A stretch of 64,000 bases of DNA from Bryobacterales bacterium (GTDB taxonomy: Bacteria; Acidobacteriota; Terriglobia; Bryobacterales; Bryobacteraceae), in NCBI GenBank assembly GCA_020854055.1, contig JADZGD010000149.1, forward strand, positions 1 to 64,000, given 5' to 3'. The notes below the pieces were generated by a model that saw nothing but the letters and a program-made list of their open reading frames with translations, was not told the DNA's origin and did no database searches. Below, in pieces: positions 1 to 9,328 of this stretch (the first letter of the stretch is position 1; every line of letters begins with the position of its first letter). The position numbers and the translations under genes are program-made.

Positions 1-371
1 AATTTGAGACCGGACACCACCCAGATCTGGCTCAGGGCAAAAGCAACCCGTTGACGCAACTGGTCACCGCCGGAGAGGGCGTTGGCAAAGAACTGCTGCT
101 GCATCGTAATCAGCGGCGCGCGGCCCTTGCTGTTTGGCGGAACCGCCGGAATGGGCGTCGGGGCCACGGACAATTGCTCATTGATATACGTGGCGAAGCC
201 CACGCTCTGAACATGAGCAATGGAAACGGCATCCGGACCCCAACTGGCCTGTTCCAGGAAACGGTGTGCCGCATGGTAGCTGACTTTGGGAATACCTACG
301 CTCTGTGCCGGCAGGAGCCCGGCGGAAATCAGGAACGCGGTGAACAGAAGCTGAGTCTTAGCCCGATCCAC
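1..371 (-). CDS. DUF1800 family protein, N-terminal part (runs off left edge)
   Basis: This is the first ~123 codons of a minus-strand gene whose end lies outside the window. It starts at a GTG (369-371) with AGGAG about nine bases upstream, and a stop codon just upstream in frame rules out a longer form. The N-terminus is a signal-peptide-like stretch (LLFTAFLISAGLLPAQS). It is followed by the hallmarks of DUF1800: an A-HRFL-QASWGPD block, then LRQRVAFALSQIWVVS near residues 106-121. DUF1800 proteins are exported, of unknown biochemical function, and usually lie beside a DUF1501 gene, which would be off the edge here. The family call is strong; the role is unknown. Confidence 0.8.
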   Translation of the reverse strand, partial: MDRAKTQLLFTAFLISAGLLPAQSVGIPKVSYHAAHRFLEQASWGPDAVSIAHVQSVGFATYINEQLSVAPTPIPAVPPNSKGRAPLITMQQQFFANALSGGDQLRQRVAFALSQIWVVSGLK

Positions 372-527
372 GTTGAGATGCTCCTTGGAGGCGCTACCCG
401 ATCGCCCAAACGCCTCTCATGATTCATTGAACACCCGGAGCGTACGCGAGTCGCGTGGTTTGTGGTGAATTCTTCTTCACTATGGCCGGCAAATGATGGG
501 CTATGATGGCAATCACACAAAACCGAT

Positions 528-2885
528 ATGCGTTTAGTACTGATTCTACTTCCGGTCTTCGCCTGGGCGAGCGCGGACTGGCCCTATTATGGTGGCGATG
601 CGGGGAGTTCCAAGTACTCGCGACTCGACCAGATCAACCGCCGCAACGTTGGAAGCCTACGTCCGCTGTGGACCTTCGACCTCGGAGATCAAAGCGACGG
701 CACTAAATCCCCCAGCCGGTCGGCTCTTGAAGTGACGCCGCTGGTAGTGGATGGGGTAATGTACGTTACTACCCCTTTCCACCGTCTCTTCGCGCTGGAC
801 GCCGAGACCGGCCGGCAGATTTGGGTCTATGACCCGAAGTTCCGGCCGGACCAGCGTGTGAACCTGTACATCAACCGTGGTATGGCCTTCTGGCGTAGCG
901 GCGGTGAGAAGCGCATCTTCTATGGTGACCAGGAGGGCCGTCTGTTTTCGGTGGATACCGCCACCGGAAAGGCCGATCCGCGATTTGGCAAGAACGGCGC
1001 CGTCGATCTGAAAATCGGTTTGATGGCGCCATATCCGGAAGGCCAACTGGGTTTGACTTCTCCGCCTGCAGTTTGTGGCGATGTGGTCATAACGGGCTCC
1101 TGGGTGAGTGATGGCGAACCGCGCGGCCCGAGCGGCGATCTCCGCGGTTTTGATGCGCGTACCGGGCGCCAGCTTTGGCGCTTCCACACCGTGCCCCATC
1201 GCGGCGAGTTCGGCTACGACACCTGGCAACCCGGCTCGGCTGAAGGCCGCGGTGGAACCAACGCCTGGTCGCTGATGAGCGTGGACCCGCAGCGCGGCAT
1301 GATCTTCGCGCCCCTGACTTCGCCCTCAGTCGATTTCTATGGCGGCGACCGCAAAGGTGACAATCTGTTCGGCGATAGCGTGGTGGCGCTCGACTGCCGC
1401 ACCGGAGCCCGCAAATGGCATTTCCAGACGGTGCATCACAACCTGTGGGATTACGATCTGCCTTCGGCGCCGGTGCTGGTAACGGTGCATCACAACGGCA
1501 AGGATATTCCCGCCGTTGCCCAGGCCACCAAGACCGGCTTTGTCTTTGTGCTGAACCGCGAGACCGGCAAGCCGCTGTTTCCCGTGGAGGAGCGGCCGGT
1601 GCCGAAAAGCACCATCCCGGGTGAACAGTCATCACCTACGCAGCCCTTCCCATTGAAGCCACCGCCGTTTGCCCGCCAGTCGATGACGCCGGCCGATTTG
1701 ACCACAGTGACGCCGGACTCCCGTACCGAATGTGGGGAGATGATTCGTGACACGATTCTCGATACGAAGATTTTCGACCCCATCGGCGAGCAGCAGCGGG
1801 TGATGTTTCCCGGCACCAACGGAGGTTCCAACTGGGGAGGCGGTTCGTTCGATCCCGCCACACACATGTTTTACGTGAATTCGATGGACGTAGCATCGCT
1901 GCTGAGACTGGTGAAGCGTCCGGCCGGCTCCACCGTCCCGTTCCGCAATCAGGGCTTCGGGCGGTTCTGGGATAAGAGCGGCTATCCCTGCCAGCAGCCG
2001 CCCTGGGGCTCATTGACGGCGTTCGACCTGGACCGGGGTGAGATCCGGTGGCGCAGTGTGCTGGGAGAATTCCCCGAGTTGACCAGGCAGGGGATTCCCA
2101 AGACGGGAGCGCCGAATTTAGGCGGGTCGCTGGTGACGGCCGGGGGTCTGCTGTTTATCGGCGCCACCAATGACAGCCGCTTCCGAGCCTTTGATAAATC
2201 CACCGGCGCGGAACTGTGGACCGTGGAACTCCCGGCCAGCGCTCACGCTACGCCAATGACCTACGAGGGACCGCTCTCCGGCCGCCAGTTGGTCGCCATC
2301 GCTTCCGGAGGTGGCAACAAGTACAACAAGACCTTCGCCTCGAAGCTGATCGTCTACGCGCTGCCGCGTTCGGGTGATCCAACCGCGCCGCGGGAGTGGA
2401 AGGCGGTGCCGCCAGTGGCGGTGGGAGCATATCTTGGGGTGGACGAGAAACTACCCCAGTCCGTTGCTCCGCAACCGGTTCCTTTCAGCCATCGGGTACA
2501 TGCCACCGCCGCCCGGCTGAGTTGCACGGATTGCCATATCGCGGCGCTCAGCGGAGACCGTGCCGGTATGCCTTCGACGACCCGTTGCATGGCCTGTCAC
2601 CGGGCCATCGCCGCGAGCAGCCCGTCCATTCAAACGTTAAAGCAATATGCCGCCGGCGGAACTCCGATTCCCTGGGTACCCATCTATAAGCTGCCGGACT
2701 TTGTGTTCTTCAGCCACCAGCGGCACGCCGCCGCCAAGGTAGGCTGCGGCCAGTGCCATGGCCCGGTGGCGCAACATGATGTGCTGGAGAAAGAGGTCTC
2801 CACCAGCATGAATACCTGCTACGGCTGTCATGTTAAGAGCAAGGCGTCGACCAGTTGCGACGCCTGCCACATGCTCGGCCAGTAG
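528..2885 (+). CDS. PQQ-dependent dehydrogenase with C-terminal pentahaem cytochrome c domain
   Basis: This is a 785-residue periplasmic quinoprotein. A signal peptide (MRLVLILLPVFAWASA) precedes DWPYYGGD, the usual start of the eight-bladed PQQ propeller of alcohol/glucose dehydrogenases. The propeller fills roughly residues 17-620. The last ~120 residues carry five c-type haem motifs (CxxCH at 666, 687, 740, 764 and 777) with extra histidines in FSHRVHA and FFSHQRHA contexts, as in small class III/c7-type cytochromes. Family members oxidise alcohols or sugars and pass electrons to cytochrome c; here the acceptor seems to be built in, and with five haems rather than the usual one. The substrate cannot be read from the sequence. 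The ribosome binding site is weak, and TATGAT at 502-507 may be a -10 element. It converges on the M13 peptidase gene with an 8-base gap. Confidence 0.88.
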   Translation: MRLVLILLPVFAWASADWPYYGGDAGSSKYSRLDQINRRNVGSLRPLWTFDLGDQSDGTKSPSRSALEVTPLVVDGVMYVTTPFHRLFALDAETGRQIWVYDPKFRPDQRVNLYINRGMAFWRSGGEKRIFYGDQEGRLFSVDTATGKADPRFGKNGAVDLKIGLMAPYPEGQLGLTSPPAVCGDVVITGSWVSDGEPRGPSGDLRGFDARTGRQLWRFHTVPHRGEFGYDTWQPGSAEGRGGTNAWSLMSVDPQRGMIFAPLTSPSVDFYGGDRKGDNLFGDSVVALDCRTGARKWHFQTVHHNLWDYDLPSAPVLVTVHHNGKDIPAVAQATKTGFVFVLNRETGKPLFPVEERPVPKSTIPGEQSSPTQPFPLKPPPFARQSMTPADLTTVTPDSRTECGEMIRDTILDTKIFDPIGEQQRVMFPGTNGGSNWGGGSFDPATHMFYVNSMDVASLLRLVKRPAGSTVPFRNQGFGRFWDKSGYPCQQPPWGSLTAFDLDRGEIRWRSVLGEFPELTRQGIPKTGAPNLGGSLVTAGGLLFIGATNDSRFRAFDKSTGAELWTVELPASAHATPMTYEGPLSGRQLVAIASGGGNKYNKTFASKLIVYALPRSGDPTAPREWKAVPPVAVGAYLGVDEKLPQSVAPQPVPFSHRVHATAARLSCTDCHIAALSGDRAGMPSTTRCMACHRAIAASSPSIQTLKQYAAGGTPIPWVPIYKLPDFVFFSHQRHAAAKVGCGQCHGPVAQHDVLEKEVSTSMNTCYGCHVKSKASTSCDACHMLGQ

Positions 2886-2893
2886 CCGCCGTT

Positions 2894-4891
2894 TCACCAG
2901 ACGCGGCAGGCCTTAGGGGAAACCATCGGCTGGCCTGCTTTGCAGCCGAATGCGTTCTGGAACTCCGGCATGTTCTGTACCACGCCGTTCACGCGGTACT
3001 TGGCCGGCGAGTGCGGATCGGTCGAAACCAGCAGGCGCATCATCTGGTCGCGCATATTGTTGCACCAGATCTGACCCCATGCCAGGAAGAAGCGCTGTAC
3101 CGGCGTGAAGCCGTCAATCGCCGTCGCCTTGGCGGTGCCCGGCATCGTCATCAGCGCCATCAGGGCGATGCGCACGCCGCCATTGTCAGCCGTATTTTCG
3201 CCTAGCGTCAGCTTGCCGTTCACTTTCACTCCGGGCAGCGGCTCGAAGTTAGAATACTCTTTCACCAGGCACTCCGTGCGCTTGCTGAACTCCGACGCAT
3301 CCTTGGGCGTCCACCAGTCGCGCAGGTTGCCGTGGGCGTCAAACTGGCGGCCTTCGTCATCGAAGCCGTGTGTCAGTTCGTGACCGATTACCGCGCCGAT
3401 GCCGCCGAAGTTCACCGCATCGTCCATCTTGTTGCTGTAAAAGGGCGGCTGAAGGATTCCGGCCGGGAAGTTGATGTTGTTCATCTGCGGATCGTAATAG
3501 GCGTTCACCGTGGGTGGCGTCATGAACCACTCGTTTGGATCCACCGGTTGGCCAATCTTGTTCAAATCGCGATGAAATTCGAAGGTGCTGGCCCGCTGCA
3601 TGTTCGCCAGCGCCTGGCCGCGCGTGATGGTCAGGCTGCTATAATCACGCCACTTATCCGGATAACCGATTTTATTGGTAATGGCCTTCAGCTTGAGCAG
3701 CGCCTGCTTCTTCGTCTGCGGCGTCATCCAGGTGAGTTGGTGGAGATCTTCGGCCATGGCCGCTTCCAGGTGCTCCACCATTTGAAGCGTCCGGCGTTTG
3801 CCCTCGACCCCAAACGTCCGTTCCACGTATTTCTTCCCGAGCGCATCGCCCAGGGCCGAGTTGGTGGAGGCGACACAGCGCTTCCAGCGCGGTTGCAGCT
3901 CCGTGATGCCGCGCAGCGTCTTGCCGTAGAAGCTAAAATCCTCATTCACGAAAGCCACCGGCAGCATGGGCGTAGACGAACGCAACAGGTGCCAGCGGAA
4001 ATAGGCCTTCCACTCATCGAGCGGCGCGGCGGCGAGTTGGGTGTTCATCGCGCGCAGGAATTCGGGTTCGGAAACGTTTAGCGACTGAATCGCCGGGGCG
4101 TGCGTGCCGGCCAGGTACTCGGTCCAGTCAAAGTCCGGAGCCAGAGCGCGCAGTTGGCCGGTGGTCATTTTGTGGTAGATCTTCTCCGGATCGCGGCGGG
4201 AGACCCGATCGAGCGCGCCTTTAGCCAGCGCCGTCTCCAGCCGCATTACAGCGGCGGCATCGGCCTGGGCTTTCGCTTCCGGCTCGCCCGCCAGCACGAA
4301 CACCCGCGCAACATGAGCGGTATACTCCTTACGCAACGTCTCGGACTTGGCGTCGGTGCGCAAGTAGTAATCCCGGTCCGGCAGGCCCATGCCAGCCTGG
4401 TCGGCTTGGGCGATCATCTGCTTGGCGTCTTTGAAGTCCTGCCCGGCTGAAAAGGCAAAGCCGGCGTTAACGCCGATCGAGTGCAGGTAGGCGAGCAGGG
4501 TTCCGATTCCGGACTTGCCGCGCAATCCGGCGATCCGCTTCAGTTCCGGTTGAAGCACGCCCAGTCCCTTCGCATCGATCTGCCCCTCATCCATGCAGGA
4601 GGCGTAGTAGTCGCCAATCTTCTGCTCGTTTGCGTCGCGGTGCACGGTGGGAGAGGAGTACTTTTCCAGAATCTCGCGAAGGATTGTCCGGTTGCGCTCT
4701 GCCAGTTCGTTGAAGCGGCCCCACGAACTCTGGTCCGGGGGGATGGGATTGTTCTTCAGCCAGGTGCCGCACGAAAAGCGGTAGAAATCGTCGCAGGGGT
4801 TCACCGAGCGGTCCAGGGCATCGATGGAGAATCCGGTCTGCCCGAAGGCCAGTCCGGTGAGGAGCAGTAGAGAGGAGATTAGCGGTCGCAT
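2894..4891 (-). CDS. M13 family zinc metallopeptidase (neprilysin/PepO-like)
   Basis: This secreted or periplasmic endopeptidase has 665 residues from the ATG at 4891. A GTG eight codons upstream (4915) is possible, but the ATG puts the signal peptide MRPLISSLLLLTGLAFG at the very N-terminus. M13 landmarks are all present: NPCDDFYRFSCGTW near the N-terminus, NAYYDPQMNNINFPAGILQPPF, the zinc site HELTH (about 504-508), the third ligand in GENTADNGG (E about 565) and the family C-terminus CRVW. Length matches the family. M13 enzymes cleave peptides of limited size; the natural substrate is unknown. The gene stands alone, 151 bases downstream of tex. Confidence 0.93.
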   Translation of the reverse strand: MRPLISSLLLLTGLAFGQTGFSIDALDRSVNPCDDFYRFSCGTWLKNNPIPPDQSSWGRFNELAERNRTILREILEKYSSPTVHRDANEQKIGDYYASCMDEGQIDAKGLGVLQPELKRIAGLRGKSGIGTLLAYLHSIGVNAGFAFSAGQDFKDAKQMIAQADQAGMGLPDRDYYLRTDAKSETLRKEYTAHVARVFVLAGEPEAKAQADAAAVMRLETALAKGALDRVSRRDPEKIYHKMTTGQLRALAPDFDWTEYLAGTHAPAIQSLNVSEPEFLRAMNTQLAAAPLDEWKAYFRWHLLRSSTPMLPVAFVNEDFSFYGKTLRGITELQPRWKRCVASTNSALGDALGKKYVERTFGVEGKRRTLQMVEHLEAAMAEDLHQLTWMTPQTKKQALLKLKAITNKIGYPDKWRDYSSLTITRGQALANMQRASTFEFHRDLNKIGQPVDPNEWFMTPPTVNAYYDPQMNNINFPAGILQPPFYSNKMDDAVNFGGIGAVIGHELTHGFDDEGRQFDAHGNLRDWWTPKDASEFSKRTECLVKEYSNFEPLPGVKVNGKLTLGENTADNGGVRIALMALMTMPGTAKATAIDGFTPVQRFFLAWGQIWCNNMRDQMMRLLVSTDPHSPAKYRVNGVVQNMPEFQNAFGCKAGQPMVSPKACRVW

Positions 4892-5042
4892 GTTGTTCTG
4901 CCGGGGCGCCCGCACAGGCGGCGGCCCCCCAGGGAGTTAGACGGCTCCGGCGGAGGAACGTTTTGCTTCCAAACCGTGAGCGGCCGTCCACAGCAATATC
5001 GTAAGCCATGCCACCGGGTTTGTGGCGCCCGCCGGACGGCGC

Positions 5043-7325
5043 TCAGCGTGTACGGAAGCGTGAATTGAGCCGCGACAGTTGGTCTTCAAGCGATGGCTTG
5101 GGCTTTGGCTGCGGCGCCGGTTTGCGGTTGGGATGGACTCCCTTGGGAGTGTCGAGCGGCTCCAATGCTTTCATCGAAAGGGCGATGCGCTTGGCCTTGG
5201 GGTCGGCCGAAAGCACCTGTACCTTGACGATCTGGCCGACCTTCACCGCCTCGCTCGGCTCCTTTATGTAACGGTGTGAGAGTTCACTGACGTGGACCAA
5301 CCCGTCCTGGTGGACTCCGATGTCCACGAATGCTCCGAACCGGGTTACGTTGGTCACGGTGCCTTCGAGCGCCATGCCCGGTTGGAGGTCGCTGATCGCG
5401 GTGACGTCCTCGCGGAAGCGCGGCACCACGAACTTTTCGCGCGGATCGCGGCCGGGTTTCTTTAGCTCCTCCACGATGTCGCGCAGCGTGTAAACGCCAA
5501 CCGACTCGCTTTGGAATGCTGCGGCGTCGATCTTTTCCATCAATTCCGGCCGGCTGATCAACTCGGGTATTGCCACATCGAGCGAGGCGGCGATCCGCTC
5601 CACCACCGCATAGGACTCCGGGTGTACCGCGGTCATATCGAGCGGATTGTCTCCGCCGCGGATGCGCAGAAATCCCGCCGCCTGCTCAAACGTCTTCGGA
5701 CCGAAGCCGGAGACATCGTTCAACTGTTTGCGCGAGTGGAAGCGCCCGTTCTGGTTGCGGAACTCGACAATCCGGAGCGCTGTGCGTTCATTAATTCCGG
5801 CTACATAGCGCAGAAGCGCCCAGGAGGCGGTGTTCAGGTCCACGCCCACGCGGTTCACGCACGATTCGACGGTATTCTCCAGGCTCTGCTTCAGGCGCTT
5901 TTGGTCCACATCATGCTGGTACTGGCCGACACCGATCGACTTGGGATCGATCTTCACCAGTTCAGCCAGCGGATCCTGCAACCGGCGCGCAATGGATATT
6001 GCGCCGCGCACCGTCAGGTCGAGATCCGGGAACTCCTGGCGGGCGATATCGGATGCCGAGTACACCGATGCGCCCGATTCATTCACCACCGTGCTGAACA
6101 CATCGGCCAGTTTGGCCTGGCGCAGGAACTCTTCAACGAGTTGCTTCGACTCTCGTGACGCCGTGCCGTTGCCAATGGCGATGGCGCGCACGTTGTGTTT
6201 GGAGATCAGGGTGGAGAGCGTTCGCACCGATCCGGCCAGATCGTTTTTCGGCTCGAACGGGTAAATCACCGCGTGCTCCAGGAACTTGCCCGTTTCATCC
6301 ACCACTGCCAGTTTGCAGCCGGTGCGAATACCGGGATCGATCGCCAGCACGCTGAGCATCCCGGCGGGTGGCTGCAGCAGCAGGTTTTCCAGGTTTTCGC
6401 CGAAAACCCGGATGGCCTCTTCGTCTGAGCGATCCTTTAACTCCAGCCTCACTTCAGTTTGCATGGAGGGGTTCAACAGGCGCTCGTAGGAATCCTCGAT
6501 GGCTTCGGCCAGGTGGGGCGCGGCATCGCTGGCGCCACGAATTACCTGTGACTTCAGGTAGTTGATAGCGCGTTGCGGATCGAGTTCGATTTCGAAGAAC
6601 AGGAAGCCTTCCTTGGCGCCGCGGCGGATGGCCAGCATACGATGCGAAGGGATCCTCGCGGCCGGTTCGCGAAAGCCGGCATACATCCTGTACTTGCCTT
6701 CAGGGTCTTCCACGCCGTCGATGGCGCGTGCCACCACGGTACCCTCTTCCAGCATCATCTGGCGGATGGCTTTGCGGAATCCGGCGTTCTCGCTGACCCA
6801 CTCGGCGATGATATGCCGTGCCCCTTCCAGCGCCTCCTCCGCCGAGTTCACGCCCTTTTCGGCGTCAACGAACGTCAACGCCAGTTCAGCCACCGGAACC
6901 GCGCCGGGCTGTTGATCCCACAGCCGCTGCGCTAGCGGTTCAAGGCCCTTCTCTCGAGCGATCGAGGCCTTGGTGCGCCGCTTCGGTTTGTAGGGCAGAT
7001 AAAGATCCTCCAACTCATGACGAGCGGACACGGCTTCGATCGCGGCACGCAGCTCGGGCGTCAGCTTCCCCTGCTCTTCAATGGATTTGAGGATCGTCTC
7101 CTTGCGATCTTCCAGTTCGCGATGATACTCCAGCTTCTCCTGAATGCCGCGGATCTGGACCTCGTCCAGGTTGCCGGTCACTTCCTTTCGATAGCGGGCG
7201 ATGAAGGGAACCGTCGAGCCTTCATTCAATAGTCCGATGGTGGCCACCAGGCTGTTGAGCGGTACGCTCAACTCCTGGGCAATCGAAAGCAGGATGGCGG
7301 TTGAGAGGTTACGGAGTTCTTGCAT
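5043..7325 (-). CDS. tex: Tex family RNA-binding S1-domain protein
   Basis: This cytoplasmic protein has 760 residues, the usual Tex length. Order of domains: helical Tex N-domain (PFIARYRKE near residue 40), a YqgF/RNase H-like domain opening with VLAIDPGIRTGCKLAVVD (about 325-345), helix-hairpin-helix repeats (LLRYVAGIN and DVSGFGPKTFEQAAGF, about 500-560) and a C-terminal S1 RNA-binding domain (about 652-722), then a basic proline-rich tail. Tex proteins bind nucleic acid and act around transcription or RNA turnover. The ATG at 7325 matches the family start, although the ribosome binding site is weak. It stands alone, with about 260 non-coding bases before the pilin gene. Confidence 0.95.
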   Translation of the reverse strand: MQELRNLSTAILLSIAQELSVPLNSLVATIGLLNEGSTVPFIARYRKEVTGNLDEVQIRGIQEKLEYHRELEDRKETILKSIEEQGKLTPELRAAIEAVSARHELEDLYLPYKPKRRTKASIAREKGLEPLAQRLWDQQPGAVPVAELALTFVDAEKGVNSAEEALEGARHIIAEWVSENAGFRKAIRQMMLEEGTVVARAIDGVEDPEGKYRMYAGFREPAARIPSHRMLAIRRGAKEGFLFFEIELDPQRAINYLKSQVIRGASDAAPHLAEAIEDSYERLLNPSMQTEVRLELKDRSDEEAIRVFGENLENLLLQPPAGMLSVLAIDPGIRTGCKLAVVDETGKFLEHAVIYPFEPKNDLAGSVRTLSTLISKHNVRAIAIGNGTASRESKQLVEEFLRQAKLADVFSTVVNESGASVYSASDIARQEFPDLDLTVRGAISIARRLQDPLAELVKIDPKSIGVGQYQHDVDQKRLKQSLENTVESCVNRVGVDLNTASWALLRYVAGINERTALRIVEFRNQNGRFHSRKQLNDVSGFGPKTFEQAAGFLRIRGGDNPLDMTAVHPESYAVVERIAASLDVAIPELISRPELMEKIDAAAFQSESVGVYTLRDIVEELKKPGRDPREKFVVPRFREDVTAISDLQPGMALEGTVTNVTRFGAFVDIGVHQDGLVHVSELSHRYIKEPSEAVKVGQIVKVQVLSADPKAKRIALSMKALEPLDTPKGVHPNRKPAPQPKPKPSLEDQLSRLNSRFRTR

Positions 7326-7588
7326 AGGTGACGCGCAATTTCATGATAGCCACCCCATCCGCTGTGGTGCAGTCATAAGGTGGATTGCCGATCGGGACTA
7401 GGTGGCACCCACCGGTTGAGTACGACGATCGGATAAATTCGACCAGCCCGGTGGCTATCTTTCAGATAACTTTCTCTGAGGTTTTTCAAAAAATGCATTA
7501 GGCGCTTGTGCTGATTCTCAGAGCGGCGGGCGCGGGTTACTCTTGGCTATACACGTTGAGTGTAGCAGAGAGAGAGGAGACAAAATAC

Positions 7589-7792
7589 ATGAAGAAACTC
7601 GTAAACATCGCCTGGAAACTTCGGATCTGGAAAGACACCCGCGGCCAGGACCTCATTGAATACGCCCTGATGGCCGGCTTTGTCGCCGTCGCTGCCGGTG
7701 CAATCATGCCCAACGTCGCCACCAGCATCAGCACGATCTTCAACAAGGTCAGCAGCGTGATGGCAGGCGCCGCCGCCGCCGGTGGTTCTTAA
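7589..7792 (+). CDS. Flp/Fap-type pilin
   Basis: This small pilin precursor has 67 residues. The start is the ATG at 7589, preceded by GAGAGGAG; a longer reading from 7508 adds only non-pilin sequence. The prepilin peptidase site is clear: a basic leader ending in RG, then QDLIEYALMAGFVAVAAGAI, with Glu at +5 and Tyr at +6 of the mature protein as in the Flp motif, followed by one hydrophobic helix. Flp pilins assemble into tight-adherence (Tad) pili, or occur singly as a secretion pseudopilus. No cpa/tad genes are in the window, so the assembly machinery must be elsewhere. A strong terminator follows, so this is a short, probably highly expressed single-gene transcript. Confidence 0.92.
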   Translation: MKKLVNIAWKLRIWKDTRGQDLIEYALMAGFVAVAAGAIMPNVATSISTIFNKVSSVMAGAAAAGGS

Positions 7793-7875
7793 TCCCGGTG
7801 GTTCTTGATCAATGTCCTGCGGGGATACCGGAACAATGACCGGTATCACTCCGTGTACAAACTAAAAGCTTGTAT

Positions 7876-7908
7876 GGGGCGCGGCGAAAGCCGCGCCCCC
7901 AGTTTTCT
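7876..7908 (+). terminator. Rho-independent terminator of the pilin gene
   Basis: The arms GGGGCGCGGC (7876-7885) and GCCGCGCCCC (7890-7899) pair perfectly over 10 bp around a GAAA tetraloop, followed by the T-rich CAGTTTTCT. It lies about 85 bases after the pilin stop codon. Confidence 0.88.
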
Positions 7909-8344
7909 GTACCCTGCCCCCGGCGCCGGATCTTCGCGTGCATCGTTGCGATATTCTCTCAGATTCCCACACAACTCTTCCGATTAAGGTAAGCGGAAAG
8001 CCACGCCAGACATTTATTTATAGCCTTCCTGCCCGTAAAATTTCTGCTCCTTATTGAAACAGTGCCCTTTATGCGGCCTTTGCGGGCGAGGATACAGCAA
8101 TTTTGCGCCTGCTCAATATGGACTGGTCCTGGTTTTCGGCCTATCGGCGCTGTCTCTCACTTGGGGTGTGCACCCTTAATCCGGGGCACGAAACCCTGAA
8201 AACGGCCAAGGATCCACAACTGCCGGGTTGGACGTGGTGCGGCTTTGATATCTAATTCATTTCGTTTCAACATGATGAGCCTGTGCCTGGCGATTCGAGG
8301 TCTGGTGGGATGCCCGCGTCATGTTGGTATAATGAAGTAACTTT
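7909..8344. other. 436-base intergenic region with no recognised gene
   Basis: No open frame with coding character, tRNA or known riboswitch pattern is seen between the pilin terminator and ispH. The first part contains an AT-rich stretch (about 8010-8030). Only a -10-like box at the right end stands out (separate entry). The length suggests regulatory DNA for the hopanoid operon, but I see no specific motif. Confidence 0.4.
8328..8333 (+). promoter_or_regulatory. Consensus -10 box upstream of ispH
   Basis: TATAAT lies 11 bases before the ispH ATG. No good -35 hexamer is visible at normal spacing. If used, the transcript would have almost no leader, in keeping with the absence of a clear ribosome binding site for ispH. 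Confidence 0.4.
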
Positions 8345-9328
8345 ATGGGCTTAGATGCTGATTCGGCCGCGCGACCATCCGGAAGGAAGCTGATCCTGCT
8401 GACGCCTCGCGGCTTCTGCGCCGGTGTTGTGAGAGCGATTGATGTAGTGAAGATCGCTTTGAACCTCTACGGCGCCCCGATCTATGTGCGCAAAGAAATT
8501 GTGCATAACCGGCATGTTGTGGAACAGTTGCGCCAGGCCGGCGCGATCTTTGTGGAAGAACTGGCCGAGGTGCCCGGAGGCGCCCGCGTGATTTTCAGCG
8601 CCCATGGTGTCTCTCCGGCAGTCCGCCGCGAAGCACGCCGGCGCAACTTGAATGTGATTGATGCCACTTGCCCGCTGGTGACCAAAGTGCACCTGGAAGC
8701 GGTGAAATTCGCCCGGAAAGGCTACACCATCGTACTGATTGGTCATAAGGACCACGATGAAGTAGCCGGTACGCTGGGAGAAGCGCCGGATTCAACGGTT
8801 CTGGTCTCCTCGGAAGAAGATGTCGACCGGTTGCAAGTTCCCCACCCGGACAAGGTCGTCTACTTGACCCAGACTACTCTCAGCCTGGATGAGACCAAAG
8901 GCATTGTCGCCCGTCTGCGCGCACGTTTTCCCGCAATTGAAGGTCCGCCCGCCCAGGATATCTGTTACGCCACGGAAAACCGCCAGGTGGCGGTGAAGGC
9001 CGTAGCGCCGATGTGCCAGTTGTTGCTGGTGGTGGGCTCCCAAAACAGTTCCAATTCGCGGCGGCTGGTGGAGGTGTGCTCCAAGCAGGGCGTGCCCGCC
9101 TATCTGGTTGATGATGCGGGTGAAGTCCGCCCGGAATGGCTGGAAAACGTGGAGACGCTGGCTGTTACCGCGGGCGCATCGGCGCCTGAGGTGTTAGTGG
9201 AACGTCTGATCGAGTCGTTGCGCCTGAAGGGTTTTGACCAACTGGAAGAGTTGACCCTAAAGGACGAAGACGTGCGCTTCTCGCTGCCCAAAGAGCTGCT
9301 TCAGATAACCACTGCTTCCAGCGTATGA
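8345..9328 (+). CDS. ispH: 4-hydroxy-3-methylbut-2-enyl diphosphate reductase
   Basis: IspH (LytB) is the last enzyme of the MEP isoprenoid pathway; it reduces HMBPP to IPP and DMAPP with a [4Fe-4S] cluster. The 327 residues hold the three conserved cluster cysteines at 25 (PRGFCAGV), 109 (DATCPLV) and 207 (CYATENRQ), plus AHGVSP, TQTTLS and SQNSSNSRRL. There is a short extra N-terminus of about 13 residues before the usual family start. It is the first gene of the hopanoid operon and overlaps shc by an ATGA, so the building blocks of squalene are made from the same transcript that consumes them. Confidence 0.96.
   Translation: MGLDADSAARPSGRKLILLTPRGFCAGVVRAIDVVKIALNLYGAPIYVRKEIVHNRHVVEQLRQAGAIFVEELAEVPGGARVIFSAHGVSPAVRREARRRNLNVIDATCPLVTKVHLEAVKFARKGYTIVLIGHKDHDEVAGTLGEAPDSTVLVSSEEDVDRLQVPHPDKVVYLTQTTLSLDETKGIVARLRARFPAIEGPPAQDICYATENRQVAVKAVAPMCQLLLVVGSQNSSNSRRLVEVCSKQGVPAYLVDDAGEVRPEWLENVETLAVTAGASAPEVLVERLIESLRLKGFDQLEELTLKDEDVRFSLPKELLQITTASSV

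Noticed and set aside
7909-8344. Possible riboswitch or small RNA in the long gap before ispH
   Set aside because: No match to the cyclic-di-GMP, cobalamin, TPP or other patterns I know; only weak short inverted repeats are visible.
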